This document shows positions 46,201 through 57,200 of a stretch of DNA of 64,000 bases, piece by piece. The position numbers were made by a program, and so were the translations under genes. Each line of letters opens with the position of its first letter. Position 1 is the stretch's first letter. The notes under the pieces were generated by a model. It ran no database searches, had not been told where the DNA came from, and saw only the letters and a program-made list of their open reading frames with translations. The stretch spans positions 8,995,187 to 9,059,186 of the forward strand of contig CM046335.1 of assembly GCA_025403435.1 (NCBI GenBank), in the 5' to 3' direction. The DNA is from Artocarpus heterophyllus (Eukaryota; Streptophyta; Magnoliopsida; Rosales; Moraceae).

Positions 46201-46281
46201 GCCATGGCAAGCCGTGGACAGTTTTGTTGTGTGATGGAGTTTCCCAGGCGTGGCGAGCTGCGTCGGAAGCCTACAAGCCAT
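43262..46281 (-). CDS. HCF244: HCF244, photosystem II assembly factor (frameshifted)
   Basis: Atypical short-chain dehydrogenase (NmrA-like fold) of the chloroplast, known to be needed for psbA translation initiation and D1 assembly together with OHP1/OHP2. Eight exons on the minus strand: 46281-46116, 45311-45073, 44732-44634, 44394-44200, 44035-43943, 43847-43751, 43666-43526 and 43438-43262, all GT-AG. The first ~60 residues are Ser/Thr/Arg-rich and fit a transit peptide. The NAD(P)-binding GATGTLG lies at 92-98, followed by [16 protein letters not shown] and DWGATVVN, then [37 protein letters not shown] and [13 protein letters not shown]. Without one extra base the protein would be 401 aa, like its relatives. 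Exon 6 is 97 bases where 96 are expected: an extra G on the coding strand (plus-strand C at 43784) follows Thr285, and reading on gives a stop after 301 residues. Exons 7 and 8 remain well conserved in frame, so the base may be a sequence error or a very recent mutation. Confidence 0.93.
43784..43784 (-). other. HCF244: Single-base insertion in HCF244 exon 6
   Basis: The coding strand reads CTTCTCACA-G-TTTGCTGGTCCC. The conserved family text needs [14 protein letters not shown], which is met only if one base is removed here. Every other exon joins without a shift. Confidence 0.85.
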
Positions 46282-46440
46282 TGCCAGTTAAGACCAGTTT
46301 CTTTACTTTCTCTCTCTAACAGCTTTGCTGTAAGGGAAAGAAGCCACAGAGCCGGAGGAAATGAAAAGTTAGAGAGAGAGAGAGAGAAGAGGAGAAAAAA
46401 CAGAGAGAGGGGGATGAAAGACGAACAATAGATCTCTATT
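46282..46440 (-). promoter_or_regulatory. 5' leader/proximal promoter region of HCF244
   Basis: Directly upstream of the start codon on the minus strand. It holds a CT-rich leader (plus strand AGAGAGAGAGAGAGAGAAGAGG at about 46369-46390). The transcription start is not visible. Confidence 0.4.
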
Positions 46441-47394
46441 CGGCCACGTCCTTCTCACGATTGGATTACGGTTTTAGCCACGTCGTTCGTTAATCCTATT
46501 TTTTTTTTATTAAAAAAAGGAATTTCTTTTTTTGGTAAGGGTGTGTTGGAGTGAGTTTGAGCCCAATTTTTAAGCTAAGCAAGCGTTTGGAGGAAAAAAA
46601 TAATGAAAAAACTCAATCTGAATCTTAAACATTTACTCATAGTCGATTTGGATTCGACGCCTTTTAATTTCAAGAAAATTGAACTCAAGTTTTGAATATT
46701 TTTTTCATAAAAAGTCTTTATTTTCAAATTCAAAATTAATTAACATTCAAATAACAGTTTAGATTACAGTTTCATACTATTATTGTCAAACTCTTATCTC
46801 AAACCAAATTTAAAGTATCATATTTCGAACCCACGAGCTAAATGGCCATAAAAGGTTTGGTTGTCATTAGATTTCTTTTAGTTTTCTAAGGATATTTTTG
46901 GTATATTTGTGACCGAACTTAAATGTTGACGGGAGGAGAGTATAAATTTTTATATTAAACGTATAAGATAAGAACCAAAAAAACATTGAATATTGATCAT
47001 AAACAACCCTTTTACAAACTATAACCTTATATATTGATCACGTTACCAAAAAAAAAATTACCCTTTGATTGTAGAACGGGTTTTTCTTCGTCCTCTCCCT
47101 ACCTGGGTTTCCGTATTATTGTGCAACGGTCCAGGATTTCATGATTTTATTTCTGTTTCTCGCTCAGGGAGAAAGGGGTCACTTCCATATAGTGCTCTTT
47201 AATTTCTCATAAGAATTTGCCAATTTTCTAGAGGTTTAGCCCGTTTCATATTTTACTTTTTAACTCATTAGTTCTAATTGTAAACAATGTAAAACTTTTA
47301 CATATTATAATTTTTAAACTTAAACTGAAGTATCAAAAGGTCTATTAGGGATTGAAATTGATGCCTTCTAGCGGTTAGTTTTCGAATACTATAG
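46441..47394. other. Intergenic DNA, no gene seen
   Basis: AT-rich. A copy of the recurring motif lies near 47275-47345 (AATGTAAAACTTTTACATATT, TATAATTTTTAAAC). Confidence 0.45.
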
Positions 47395-48088
47395 TTTTTT
47401 TTTTTTTTAAGAAGTTGCTCTAAATAGCACAGTTTCAATTCTTAATGTAAACAAATAACACACTTTTAAAAATATTTAAATACATAATATTTTTGAAGTC
47501 ACGTGCTTTTTTAAACACTTGAATTTTCAACTTTACCTTTTTCTTTTTCTTCTTCTCTTTATTTTCCTTTTTGTTTTTCATTATCTCGTTGTTACTTCAT
47601 ATTTTTCTCTATGTCATTTTATACCAAAATAAACTTCGTTTTAATCTAAATGGGCTATTGACTAAAAATTGTTACATTTTGTTCTATTTATTTATATTCC
47701 CAATAAATGATGGTTTAATTCCCTTCTTCTTCCTAAATTTTTTTAGATTTATTTTTTAAGAAAAATTGTACCAAATAGCGCAGTTTTAATTCTTAATATA
47801 AACAAATAGCATATTTTTAAAAATATTGAAGTAAACAACATTTTTAGAATCTTGTACTTTTTTAAATACTTAAAATTTCAATTTTACTCATCATTTTTCC
47901 TCTTTTTCTTCTTCTCTTTCTTTTCTTTTTGGTTTTTAATTATCTCATTGTTGTTTATTGTTTCTCTCTACGTCATTCTTTACAAAAATAAATTTGTTTT
48001 AATCTAAATAGGCTATTTACTAAACACTTTTCTATTTATTTTTATTCCTAATTAATGATGGGCTAATTCCCTCGTTCTCCCTTTTTTT
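47395..48088. repeat. Tandem direct duplication, two ~347-bp copies
   Basis: Copy 1 about 47395-47745, copy 2 about 47746-48088. Both run TTTTTTTAAGAA, CAAATAGC, AATTCTTAAT, AAACAAATA, TTTTTAAAAATATT, then CTTTTTCTTCTTCTCTTT, TTAATCTAAAT, GGCTATT and end AATGATGG...TAATTCCCT. Divergence is substantial. It is non-coding. Confidence 0.85.
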
Positions 48089-48873
48089 TAAAAGGTTAAT
48101 GAGACATGTGGCCTTTTTTTATTTGTAAAATTAAAATATGTCTATAGTTCATGAATATTCTTTATATGTCCCAATGCATGTGTATAAAAAATTAATGACC
48201 ATAATAATGATATTGTTAGTTTTAATATTTTTTTAGAATAACTATAATATACGTATTTAAGATTTCAAACGGATTATGATATCATTATATTTAAAAAATC
48301 CCAAGAATTAGGGTGTTTGTTGCTTAAATTCAAATTAGTATCTAAAATAACGCTTTTAAATTTTCCTAAAAAGATGAAATTTTTTTTTTCAACAAGTTGG
48401 ATTCACTGATAAATTGAAATTAGGGTGTTGTAATTAAATTAATGATATAATTTTACTGACAAATTGAAATTAAGGTGTTGTAATTAAATTAACGACACAG
48501 TATTGTTAAGTCTTTTTATATGTCTTACTGGTTATATAATTGATATATTATTAAGTTAATGATACATAATGATAATGATACGCAAAGACAATCATTTCTT
48601 AAGATTTCAAGTGAATGATATTTCTTGTTTTTTTGTGATATGTAATTAAATTAATGATATAGTATTTATTAAGTCTTTTTGTGTATCTTATTATCATTAA
48701 GTTAATGATGCGTAATAATAATGATACTCAATGATATTCATTTCATTTTTTTATGACTTCAAGTGATAATGATAATGCATCAATGTAATATGTTAAAATA
48801 AAAAATACACGTGTATATTTTTTTCCCTAATTTAACTATTCAAAAAATAAGAAAATTAGTTATAAAAATTTAA
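48089..48873. other. Intergenic DNA with degenerate AT repeats
   Basis: From 48410 to 48790 phrases such as GTAATTAAATTAATGATA and GTTAATGATNCATAATGATA recur irregularly. No gene is seen. Confidence 0.5.
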
Positions 48874-49410
48874 GGGTCCGTTTAGTAAATGGATTCGAAT
48901 TAGTGATTTGATTTGAGTTAGTGTGATTTGAATTAGGATTTGAGTTAGTGATTTGAATTGTTATCCGAATTAGTATTTGGATGTGCATTTAGGTTTTAAT
49001 TAGAGTATGAAATAAAATTAAAATTTGTGTTTAGAAAGATAGTGAAAATAGTTTTTAATTTATTAACAAATCTAATAAAATCTTAATGTTAAGGATCCTA
49101 AAAAATATGCAATATGGATTTTAATTTATTTCTCTCTTCACTAGGAACAGAATGAAAAAAGAATCATCTCAATTGGATATCAAATGAAAAAGTTATGATT
49201 TTTTTTCTCAAATATAAGAGAGAGAATTTTAGTTTTTAATTGTAGCATAGATATCCGAATATCAAAAGTTTAGGGGATGAGAACCCTAATTCTTAATACT
49301 CAAAGGATTCAGATTTTGAGGGACAATAAACAAGTATCCAAAGGATTCTTAATATTCGAATCTAAATTTAAGTCCATTGAGTTCAAACAATACTCAAAAC
49401 AAACAGACCC
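48874..49410. mobile_element. Tourist-like MITE, 537 bp
   Basis: Left end GGGTCCGTTTAGTAAATGGA; right end CAAACAGACCC, its complement with one mismatch. TAA flanks both sides (48871-48873 and 49411-49413), the classical PIF/Harbinger target duplication. Near the left end GATTTGAGTTAGTGATTTGA is repeated, and matching GATTCGAAT/ATTCGAATC lie near both ends. It has no coding capacity. Confidence 0.85.
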
Positions 49411-49413
49411 TAA

Positions 49414-50331
49414 ATACATGATGATATTTAGTTAGAGGGTATTTTAGGGTTCTGAATATATAAAATTTAAAAAAAGAGATATATAAATAATATTTACATA
49501 ACAAAGATAGATATTAATTCATTTCTTTAAAAATAGACGGATTATGTCATTTTTACTTTTCTGTCCACGTGCTCTAACCTAAAAGCCCATGTGAATTTGT
49601 ACTGGGCCTTGTTTTGGGCTAACTACTCAAAGGGCTTTTTAACCAGCCCAAATTACCTTCATCGCCAATGTCAGATAACTAATGAAGGGCTTTTAATTTT
49701 ATTTCTGTTTGTCAGTTTTGCATTTATATGAAGAAGGTTTAGAAAGCCCTCCCAAGCAAATCCGCAGTGTTCTAGGACAAGGACTGTAAATTGAGAGCAA
49801 TTCCATGCGCTAATTTGAGGAACTTATTCCTGTTTACGGAAGCTTCCAATGTCAACATGTGGAAGGGAAGTGACATTCCAATTGCAACGAGTCCAAAATC
49901 ATCAGACTTTTTGTTCTAGTATTCGCGTGGCAACAAATGAGATAAGGAACAAAAAAAAAAAAAGAAAAAAAAAAGGTGGGGTACACAAAGCGAAAAGAGA
50001 AAAGTAAAGCCTTCTAACGCCCTCAATTTACACTTGTTATAAACATCCCTGCCCCACGAAGAGAATTTTCCAGGAAAAAGAAAAAATAAGAAAAGAAAAG
50101 TAAAAGCTAACAATCTCTGCCACAGTTGTTTGCAATGTACAAGCTTGAAAATCTAGACAACCCCTTTTTGTGGAGATCTCTGATTTACCTAAACTGCTCC
50201 TCTATTCTATATACAAAAAAGTTGTTTTGTAGTTGCCGCCACTTCAGTAAAATCGCAAATGTGGCAGATAAGAAGAGCCAAAGAATCTTGTAAAGAATAT
50301 GGTTAGAGAACAGCTCTTAATTGCCCTCATT
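49414..50331. other. Spacer and likely 3' UTR of the O-fucosyltransferase gene
   Basis: AT-rich with an A-rich tract at 49951-49974. The part next to 50332 should hold the 3' untranslated region of the minus-strand gene. No frame here has a domain. Confidence 0.45.
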
Positions 50332-53300
50332 TCAGTCTGAGAATAACTCTTCCTGCTCCTGTTGATCGGCTTTAAGTATAACATTTGGTTCTGAATCCTT
50401 TCCGTTGGGCGGTTCTTTTTCCTCTAATGTACTTCCATTATCTAAATAATCCATCTCAGAAGAACGTTGGTCATCCGCAGTTGCCTGCTCATCTGTCAAA
50501 TAACCACTATCTTCATTTGTGTTACCCTCGGTGTCCATTTTTTGGCTGTCATGAGTTTGAGTTTGTGGACTTCCTTCCTTAGCATTTGCGTCTAAAGCGT
50601 CGCATATGCAGGCTGCTGGGTTTTCATGAAACTCGCCCCTGCCTGGCTTTATCTCATTTGGCTCTCCCATGAATCCGATCTGATGAGTTCGAATTTTGGA
50701 GGCAAATTCTTCCCATGTCATGTTGTGTCGGTTCATGAACAATTTGTAAAGCTTTTTAGCATTCGGGCGGATTGTTGGTTTGTGCCCAAAGTATCTCCTG
50801 CAATAGATTAAACATGCAAAGCTGGTTGTCTACTGGCCTATATCATTTGCAACTAGCAAGGACATAAGAGACCTATCCGAAGCTACTACCGATGAAAAGG
50901 TTTCTTAGCAAAAAAGACATACTGCTAAATTTTTCTTAGCATAAAAGCGTCAATGTTTACCCTACATAGAGCAAAAGTTTTCTGTAGTTTGATTACCGAG
51001 ATCTATGCTAAAATTTTCGTTGTTGCAACTAAATATGAAGTAGAACTTTCAAAAATCTAAAAAGAACTCGTGCATAATATTGGTACCTTCGTCCAGCCAA
51101 CATTCTAGCCATATTGCCATTGTTGTTTGTGACAAAAACATCACTTTCGTCACAAACAATGAAATCCAGTGCAGCCATGCGAGAAGAGAAGGACGTAAAT
51201 GGTGCCAACTCCTCCTTACTTGCTATAGTCTCTTTAGTATGGAAGTTTGGGAAGAGTTCTTTGAGGGGTGCCAATGTCTCTTCACCTCCATATACCTCCC
51301 CTGACGCCACATACAAGTGAACATCACTTCCAAAGCCCAATGCTCTAAGCATAAGACCAACTTCCTCTGGAGTGAGTGGGCATCTGCCATTTCTTCGGAC
51401 TTTGTCAGGATTGCTAGCCTGCATGCCATATGCCAAAGCAGAGACATCAGCTACATTGCAAGTCAAAGTTGAATGACACTTTAAGATACAGGTGAAGACT
51501 CACATGTAAACTTTTCCACCTCTTCCGGATTTCACCAAGTTCTTCCCTTTCTTTTTCTCCCCCACCAAAATCGCATCCGGAGAATGCAAGCATGTCAGGT
51601 TCATATCTACAAATGAAATCAAGGTCATTAACAAAATTTTCTGGCTGTATTTTGGAAATTATTTAAAATAAGAATTTCAAAAATGTCTTTTATTGTCATC
51701 AGATAGCATAATTTCGGACTTGTATGCTGTAAAGGCAATAGACAAGGACACACCAACTTTTACTTTCTGTATATACGTAGCTATTTCCTAAACATATAGA
51801 ACGCACAACTTGTACAAGTAGCAGTGTTTCAATGACACAACTTACGTCATAGGGCATAAAAGAACATAGGAAGAGGGACTATTTTACTTAAGAATGTTAT
51901 CAAACAAATTGTACTTTACCTCAAATGGAGGGCAATAAAATGGTTGCTTTTTGTCCTCATCCTTTCAACTAACGTCTTCGCCATGTCAAGAATGTAATCA
52001 GTAAATTTCAGAGCATGATAGTTGACTCTACATCGTAGCTTCTGTAAATTTTTACTTAGCTTATTTGAAAGCCTGTAATCAAACTTAGAGAGCTGAACAA
52101 CCTGTATGTAGAAAAGGAAAACCTAACAGCGTCAATGCTGGAAATGAAAAAGATGCTTATATGCTTTTATTTTATTGTCGCTAAAGATTACCACCAACAA
52201 TAGTTTTCTTTTATTTTCCTCCATTCAGAAACTGAAAAGCAGGAAACTAAAAAGATTTATCCTTTGTCAAAATGAGAGTGGAAATCCAGAACAGCCTAAA
52301 TCGGCCTTGATTTAGGGGTTTAAATTGGCCATTGAGAGTTGAGGCTGTAAGACTTAATATCACAACAAATGAAATACTCATAACTACAGTCCTATAACCT
52401 GGCATACCAATGCACGCTTATCCACTATAATCAACTTTGAAAAAGTGGAATTGAATTCAGCTGAAGGGTGTCGACACAAATATACAGAGGGTTCGTTTAA
52501 TTCCGAGAACAGAATTGCAGCATCGCATGAGACGTTAAAACTGAAATCTTTTTTTTTTTTTGCCTCTTTTTTTCCCTCCAAATAAGAAAATTTTAATATG
52601 GAATTAAAGACTTACATGTCTTCTGTTCAACACAGGTAAAACCCGATTCATGTAGCATTTTGGAGTGCACTTTCTTGGAACTCGCATGCTATATGGAGTA
52701 ATAGCTTTAGCTCCTTTCATAGGACGCTCTTTAATTATCCGAACATCCTTTGTAAGAAATGAAATAAACTGGTCCACATCAAATATGTCAGCAAAGTCAC
52801 TGCATCAAACACCAACTCAAGTTCAGCAAAAGTTCATTTCCTTGCACCTTAGCTGTCAAATATGCCAATAGTTCGGTAAACATGATAAGCTACTGCAGAG
52901 TACATACCTTGAATCCTGCCAAAAAGAATTTTGGTCCAGAAGGGGAACAACAAGAGTGGCATTTAGGATATAAGCTGCAACCACAGCATCTGTTATCTGC
53001 AAACATTGTCAGCATATGATGCATTAGAAACTAACCAGAAACATACTTCATCTGCTTCCTCTATACGCACGTGAATTCTCTAGTCTAGAGAGTAACAGAC
53101 CCCCAGCAAAAGGAAAATTGGTGATAAAAGTAAGCAACAAATAGAGGTTTCAAATAAAAAGATACTCCTACATTTCCAGTCATAAATATGGCTTGAAGAT
53201 TTCTAGAGATTTTCCATATCTCAAAGAACAAAGAACGCAATAGGAAGCTAAAAGGCGACACTAAATCTTATTGTGTCCACCAAAATTTTAATAAAAATCA

Positions 53301-54418
53301 ATCAAGTACTACAGAACAAACTCTGAAGTTGGACAGAAATTGGTCTGAGCTAAGGAAGCCTACCCCTGTTCTTTGTTGATTCAAGCCTCCGCTGGTAGCA
53401 ATCAACAGGTATCGATTCGGACGCGTTTTCTCATCGGCCGCTGTCAAATATTCAAAAAAGCTCATCTAAAATTTTAAACTCAAAATGATCTACACATCTT
53501 CCCAAACATAGAGAATATAGTTTAAATTCCTTCCTCTCAAGAAAAGAAAGGGAGAAGCAGAGAATGAAAAAAGTGTCCGAACATCAATGGTACAGAATGA
53601 AAGTAACAAAAAGTTTGGAGCTCCAATCTATAGCATATACTAAACAAAATTTTAATTGGAAGCTAACTTCTCCTAGTTTTAGTATTCAATTCCTAAAGAA
53701 CAAAAAGTGTCCTCACTATCTAATTGAACCAAAGAATCTATAAGATACTTACTGATAAAGTTATGAGAAGCATTACTGCAACCAAAGTAGAATTCCGATT
53801 TCGTCGTCCTCCACAAATCACGACCTAAGCTCCCTCCATCAGCCTAAAAGATTCAGTCATCATCCAAACATCAGAATTATAGAATTCAGTTCACGAAACT
53901 TTCAACCAAGAGTCAAACCACCAAAAAACAAGACCATAAACAAACATCTCGGTACTGGAACATGAAACTCCGTCTCCTGATCCAAGTCAAATTCCCGCTC
54001 CTCGACGCCGCCGTTTTTCTAAACTCCGAAACAGGATTAAACCGCAAGAATCGAATTCATACACTCATATACATACGTATGCATAGACAGAGAAAGAGAG
54101 GAAGGGAGGCATTTGCGATACCGAGAGGCTGTGGCTGGAGGAGAGGCGATGATCGAGTTGATTGATCAGAAGGGGAGAGGGAGCGAGGAAAGAGAAGGCG
54201 ACGAGGAAGAGGAGAAGGCAAGCGAAGAAGGCGGAGATGAGCTGGAATACGAGGCGGCGCAGGCGACGGTGGCGGCGGACGATGCTGGCGGTGAGGATGA
54301 TGCCGGCGAAGGCGTTGTTGTTGTTGTTGTTGTCTCTCCTCTTCTTCTTCATTCTTCTTTCCAGAGACTGATAGCCAAACAATGAAATGAATGTCGTTTT
54401 AATGGAGTTCGTGTTCAA
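50332..54418 (-). CDS. Plant O-fucosyltransferase family protein (605-627 aa)
   Basis: Ten exons on the minus strand: 54418 (or 54352)-54122, 54018-53956, 53843-53753, 53440-53364, 52996-52908, 52799-52616, 52101-51920, 51606-51504, 51418-51087 and 50797-50332, all GT-AG with consistent phases. Numbering from the second ATG (54352): basic N-terminus with six Asn, one transmembrane anchor at about 34-57, stem, then the O-FucT (DUF246) domain from about 115. Conserved blocks are FGCSNAS, RYLLIATSGGLNQQRTGITDAV, NSFWQDSSDFADIFD, HFIALHLRYEPDMLAFSGC (about 300-318), GRCPLTPEE (351-359), YVASGEVYGG (376-385), MAALDFIVCDESDVFV (421-436), NNGNMA and GRRRYFGHKPTIRP. The last ~100 residues are acidic and variable. 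The layout fits a Golgi type II glycosyltransferase; some relatives act in pectin or cell-adhesion processes, but the acceptor here is unknown. The second ATG looks more typical of the family, while the first adds 22 residues in frame. Confidence 0.93.
54313..54333 (-). repeat. (GTT)7 tract coding for Asn run
   Basis: A trinucleotide repeat that encodes the six-Asn run near the N-terminus of the O-fucosyltransferase family protein. Its length can vary without shifting the frame. Confidence 0.8.
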
Positions 54419-55790
54419 AACTCAGCGTTTTTGACAGTGGTTGGCTCCTTCCTTCCTTCCTTCTTCTAGGCCAGCAGCGAAGGAGAAGAAGAAGAGAAGA
54501 TGTCGCTTCGCTACTGGGACGCAACGGCCATGTAATAATAAGGTAAAACACTAACGCCCGCAAAGCAACAAATACTTTTTTTGAGGTAAACAAAAAAACC
54601 TTTTTTGAAACAAAAAAATAAATAAATGAGAAAAACAAGAAAAAAAACGCTTTTGTCTCGAACCAATCGCGCGCGTAATTCTTATTCGGATTTCTCTCCC
54701 GTGTGTTTGCCTCGGGCTGACGAGAATCCTTGCAATTCCGGACAAATCATCCTTATCCGTGATCGGACGGTCACGAAATTATGACCACTATTTATGGTTT
54801 TTTTTTTTTGCTGAATCACTATTTATGGTTTTAAATTGGGAGAACTATGCTAGCGTTGTGGAAAGTCGTTTTAATTGAATTTCATTTTTTTGACGATGTA
54901 ATTGAATTGCATCGAATTATTATTATTTTTAATATAACTTGAATTTGATCTAAAAATCCATAATCGATAATAAATTGTCATGTTTTAATTGAATTCCATT
55001 TTTTTCGCTATCTAATTGAATTTTATTGAATTATCATTTTGTGAATATAACTTGAATATGACCTAATAAACTATAATTGTATCGATCTACTGACACATTT
55101 ATTTTTATTTTTATGATAAAATATTTTCATGATAAATTCTTGCTTTTATATTGAATGGGTATCTTGTCATATGCTGACTTTTTTAATTGATTTTTTTTTT
55201 GCTAAAAAATTGTTGAATTTATTTTAGTGTTCTTGGTTAAGACCTTCCCACGTGAATTAAAGTACTTCTTTGTATTGAGTTGGGTATCTTCTCAATATGT
55301 TTCCTTGGATTTATTTGAAATTATTTTGTGTGCATGGTTAAGACCTTCCGAGTGAATTCACATATGAAATGCCTTTAATTAAATTAAGATACGTTTTTTT
55401 TTTTTTCCAAGGAATTAAATAAAGATACGATTGAGAAACACGGTAGTAGTACCTGAGTAGCCATACGGGGGATATTTTCCTCGCTAATTCGTTCGTTTGG
55501 GCAACGATTTTTGTTGCGCCATCTCGTCACGTGTCTCTCACGTGTTGTGAGGTCTATTTTCTAACAAGAAAATGGTAATCCCACTCTCAGAAAAAGCTCG
55601 TGCCCAGATCTATCATTCACGGAGGGAAAGGCCGGCGCTCACGCCCACTTGAAGCGTTTGGGGTTAACTAACCGCCCTTGCACAAATACATTGTCGTTAC
55701 GAGCTTGTTAACAACGCTTTTTCAGTTTTTTTAATTATTCGGGTAAATAGCTTTAAACGTTCCTAGGCCTTTAATGTTATCACTATTTAG
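54419..55790. other. Intergenic DNA and O-fucosyltransferase gene promoter side
   Basis: The first few hundred bases should include the 5' leader and promoter of the minus-strand gene. The rest is AT-rich. Around 54870-55380 phrases such as AATTGAATT(C/T)(C/T)AT, TATAACTTGAATNTGA and TTAAGACCTTCC occur twice each, pointing to an old local duplication. No gene is seen. Confidence 0.45.
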
Positions 55791-55940
55791 AGGGTGTTTG
55801 AAAAAGCATAAAAACTGTTAGTTAAAATTATTTTTATTGTAGCATATGAAAGTTTTATATTGTAATATGTGAGAGCTTTATACTGTTTATAACTGAAAAA
55901 GTTGTGAAAACCACGTTCCCATCACCCTTTCAAACACTTA
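55791..55940. mobile_element. MITE, 150 bp, AGGGTGTTTGAAA termini
   Basis: Left end AGGGTGTTTGAAAAAG; right end CACCCTTTCAAACACTT, its near complement. The interior has TAGCATATGAAAGTTTTATA and GTGAGAGCTTTATACTG, shared with the elements at 37362-37510 and 42050-42215. Confidence 0.65.
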
Positions 55941-57104
55941 CTAGTTTTTGAATTCTTTTAACAAGCTAAAATAATCTTTAAACTTTTGAAATTATGACAA
56001 TTTAGTCATGAAATTAATTTAGTAGGTTAAAAAAATCCCTAAACTTTTAATATTGTGACAATATAGTTTTTGAATTAATTTAATAGGCTAAAATAGTAGT
56101 GACCGACGCGGTGGCACTCTGACGATGCAGTGTAGCATATGGCTAATCGGGTGAGGTAACCGGTGGGGTAGCTACATGGTGGTTTTGTTGCAAAGTGGGT
56201 GCAGCGAGCGGGTGATGCGAGGTCAATGTTGTGGAAAGGAGTGCTGAAGGGTGAAGACCGCTATGAAGTTTTCTATTCAAATTTTAACAATAACTAATAG
56301 ATTTTGCTATTAAAAATTAAATTGAAGGGCTATTTCAGCTTATTAAATTAGTTCAATGACTAAATTATCACAATATTAAAAGTTTATAGATTGTTTTAGC
56401 CTATTATATTAATTTAAAGACCAAATTGTGACGATGTTAAAAGTTCAAAGACTTTTAAACTATTAATCCTAATTATTTTTCTTTTATCTGGACACTAAAA
56501 AAAAAAACTCTGGTAAATTATCTTGGCCTATTGTCAGCAAAAGAAGATAATCGGATATATATTAGCGCTAAATACGGTTAATTACTTGACCAACCTAACC
56601 CACAGAACTACTTGCCATCAATATGGATTTGGAAGAGTTTTTAGTTTATAAAAATAACCAAGCTGTTTAGGTGTGATTTATCTGATTCTTATCTAAACGC
56701 CAAGTCAAATTGGTTAAAATAGATAATTATTATTTATCCTTTTCATTTGTTTATAATTTTCATGGTGCAATTTAATTGAACATTATCTAACTTAACTGAA
56801 GAGGACTTGGATGATATGTACTTACTAAACTGAGAATGTGACAGATAATTTTTAAATTATTGGTTCAATATCTCTTTCAATATATTTTTTCAAATAAATG
56901 GCACATAATTAGTTAATATAACAGGTGTATTAGGCTAACTAATAATTAATATGGGCTTTAGCTGAACGATTATAAATTATTGATTATGCACCTAACAACC
57001 TGCTGAAAAGTACCGGGTCGTTGAACAAATTCGTATTGAAGGTAAGTGTGCCAAACGAGGGAAATACTGATCAACATATGTCATGTACACTGAAAAGAAT
57101 ATAA
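55941..57104. other. Intergenic DNA with inverted AT-rich arms
   Basis: The phrases AAACTTTTAATATTGTGACA (near 56041) and TCACAATATTAAAAGTTTA (near 56367) are inverted copies, as are TTAATTTAGTAGG and CTATTATATTAATTTAA. The arms enclose a GC-rich patch at 56100-56260 (GGTGAGGTAACCGGTGGGGTAG). This suggests another non-autonomous element spanning about 55970-56460. Confidence 0.5.
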
Positions 57105-57200
57105 AGGCTTATTTAATACATCGTATTGTATTATATTATATTATATTTATTTATATATAATATAATATAATATAATATAATATAATACGATGTGTCAAAT
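57105..57200. mobile_element. AT-palindrome MITE, ~95 bp
   Basis: Left arm CTTATTTAATACATCGTATT; right arm AATACGATGTGTCAAATATG. Between them is an almost perfect TATAATATAATATAAT palindrome. The whole segment can fold into one hairpin. Confidence 0.7.

Noticed and set aside
54113..54385. 90-residue acidic plus-strand frame
   Set aside because: Antisense shadow of exon 1 of the O-fucosyltransferase gene.
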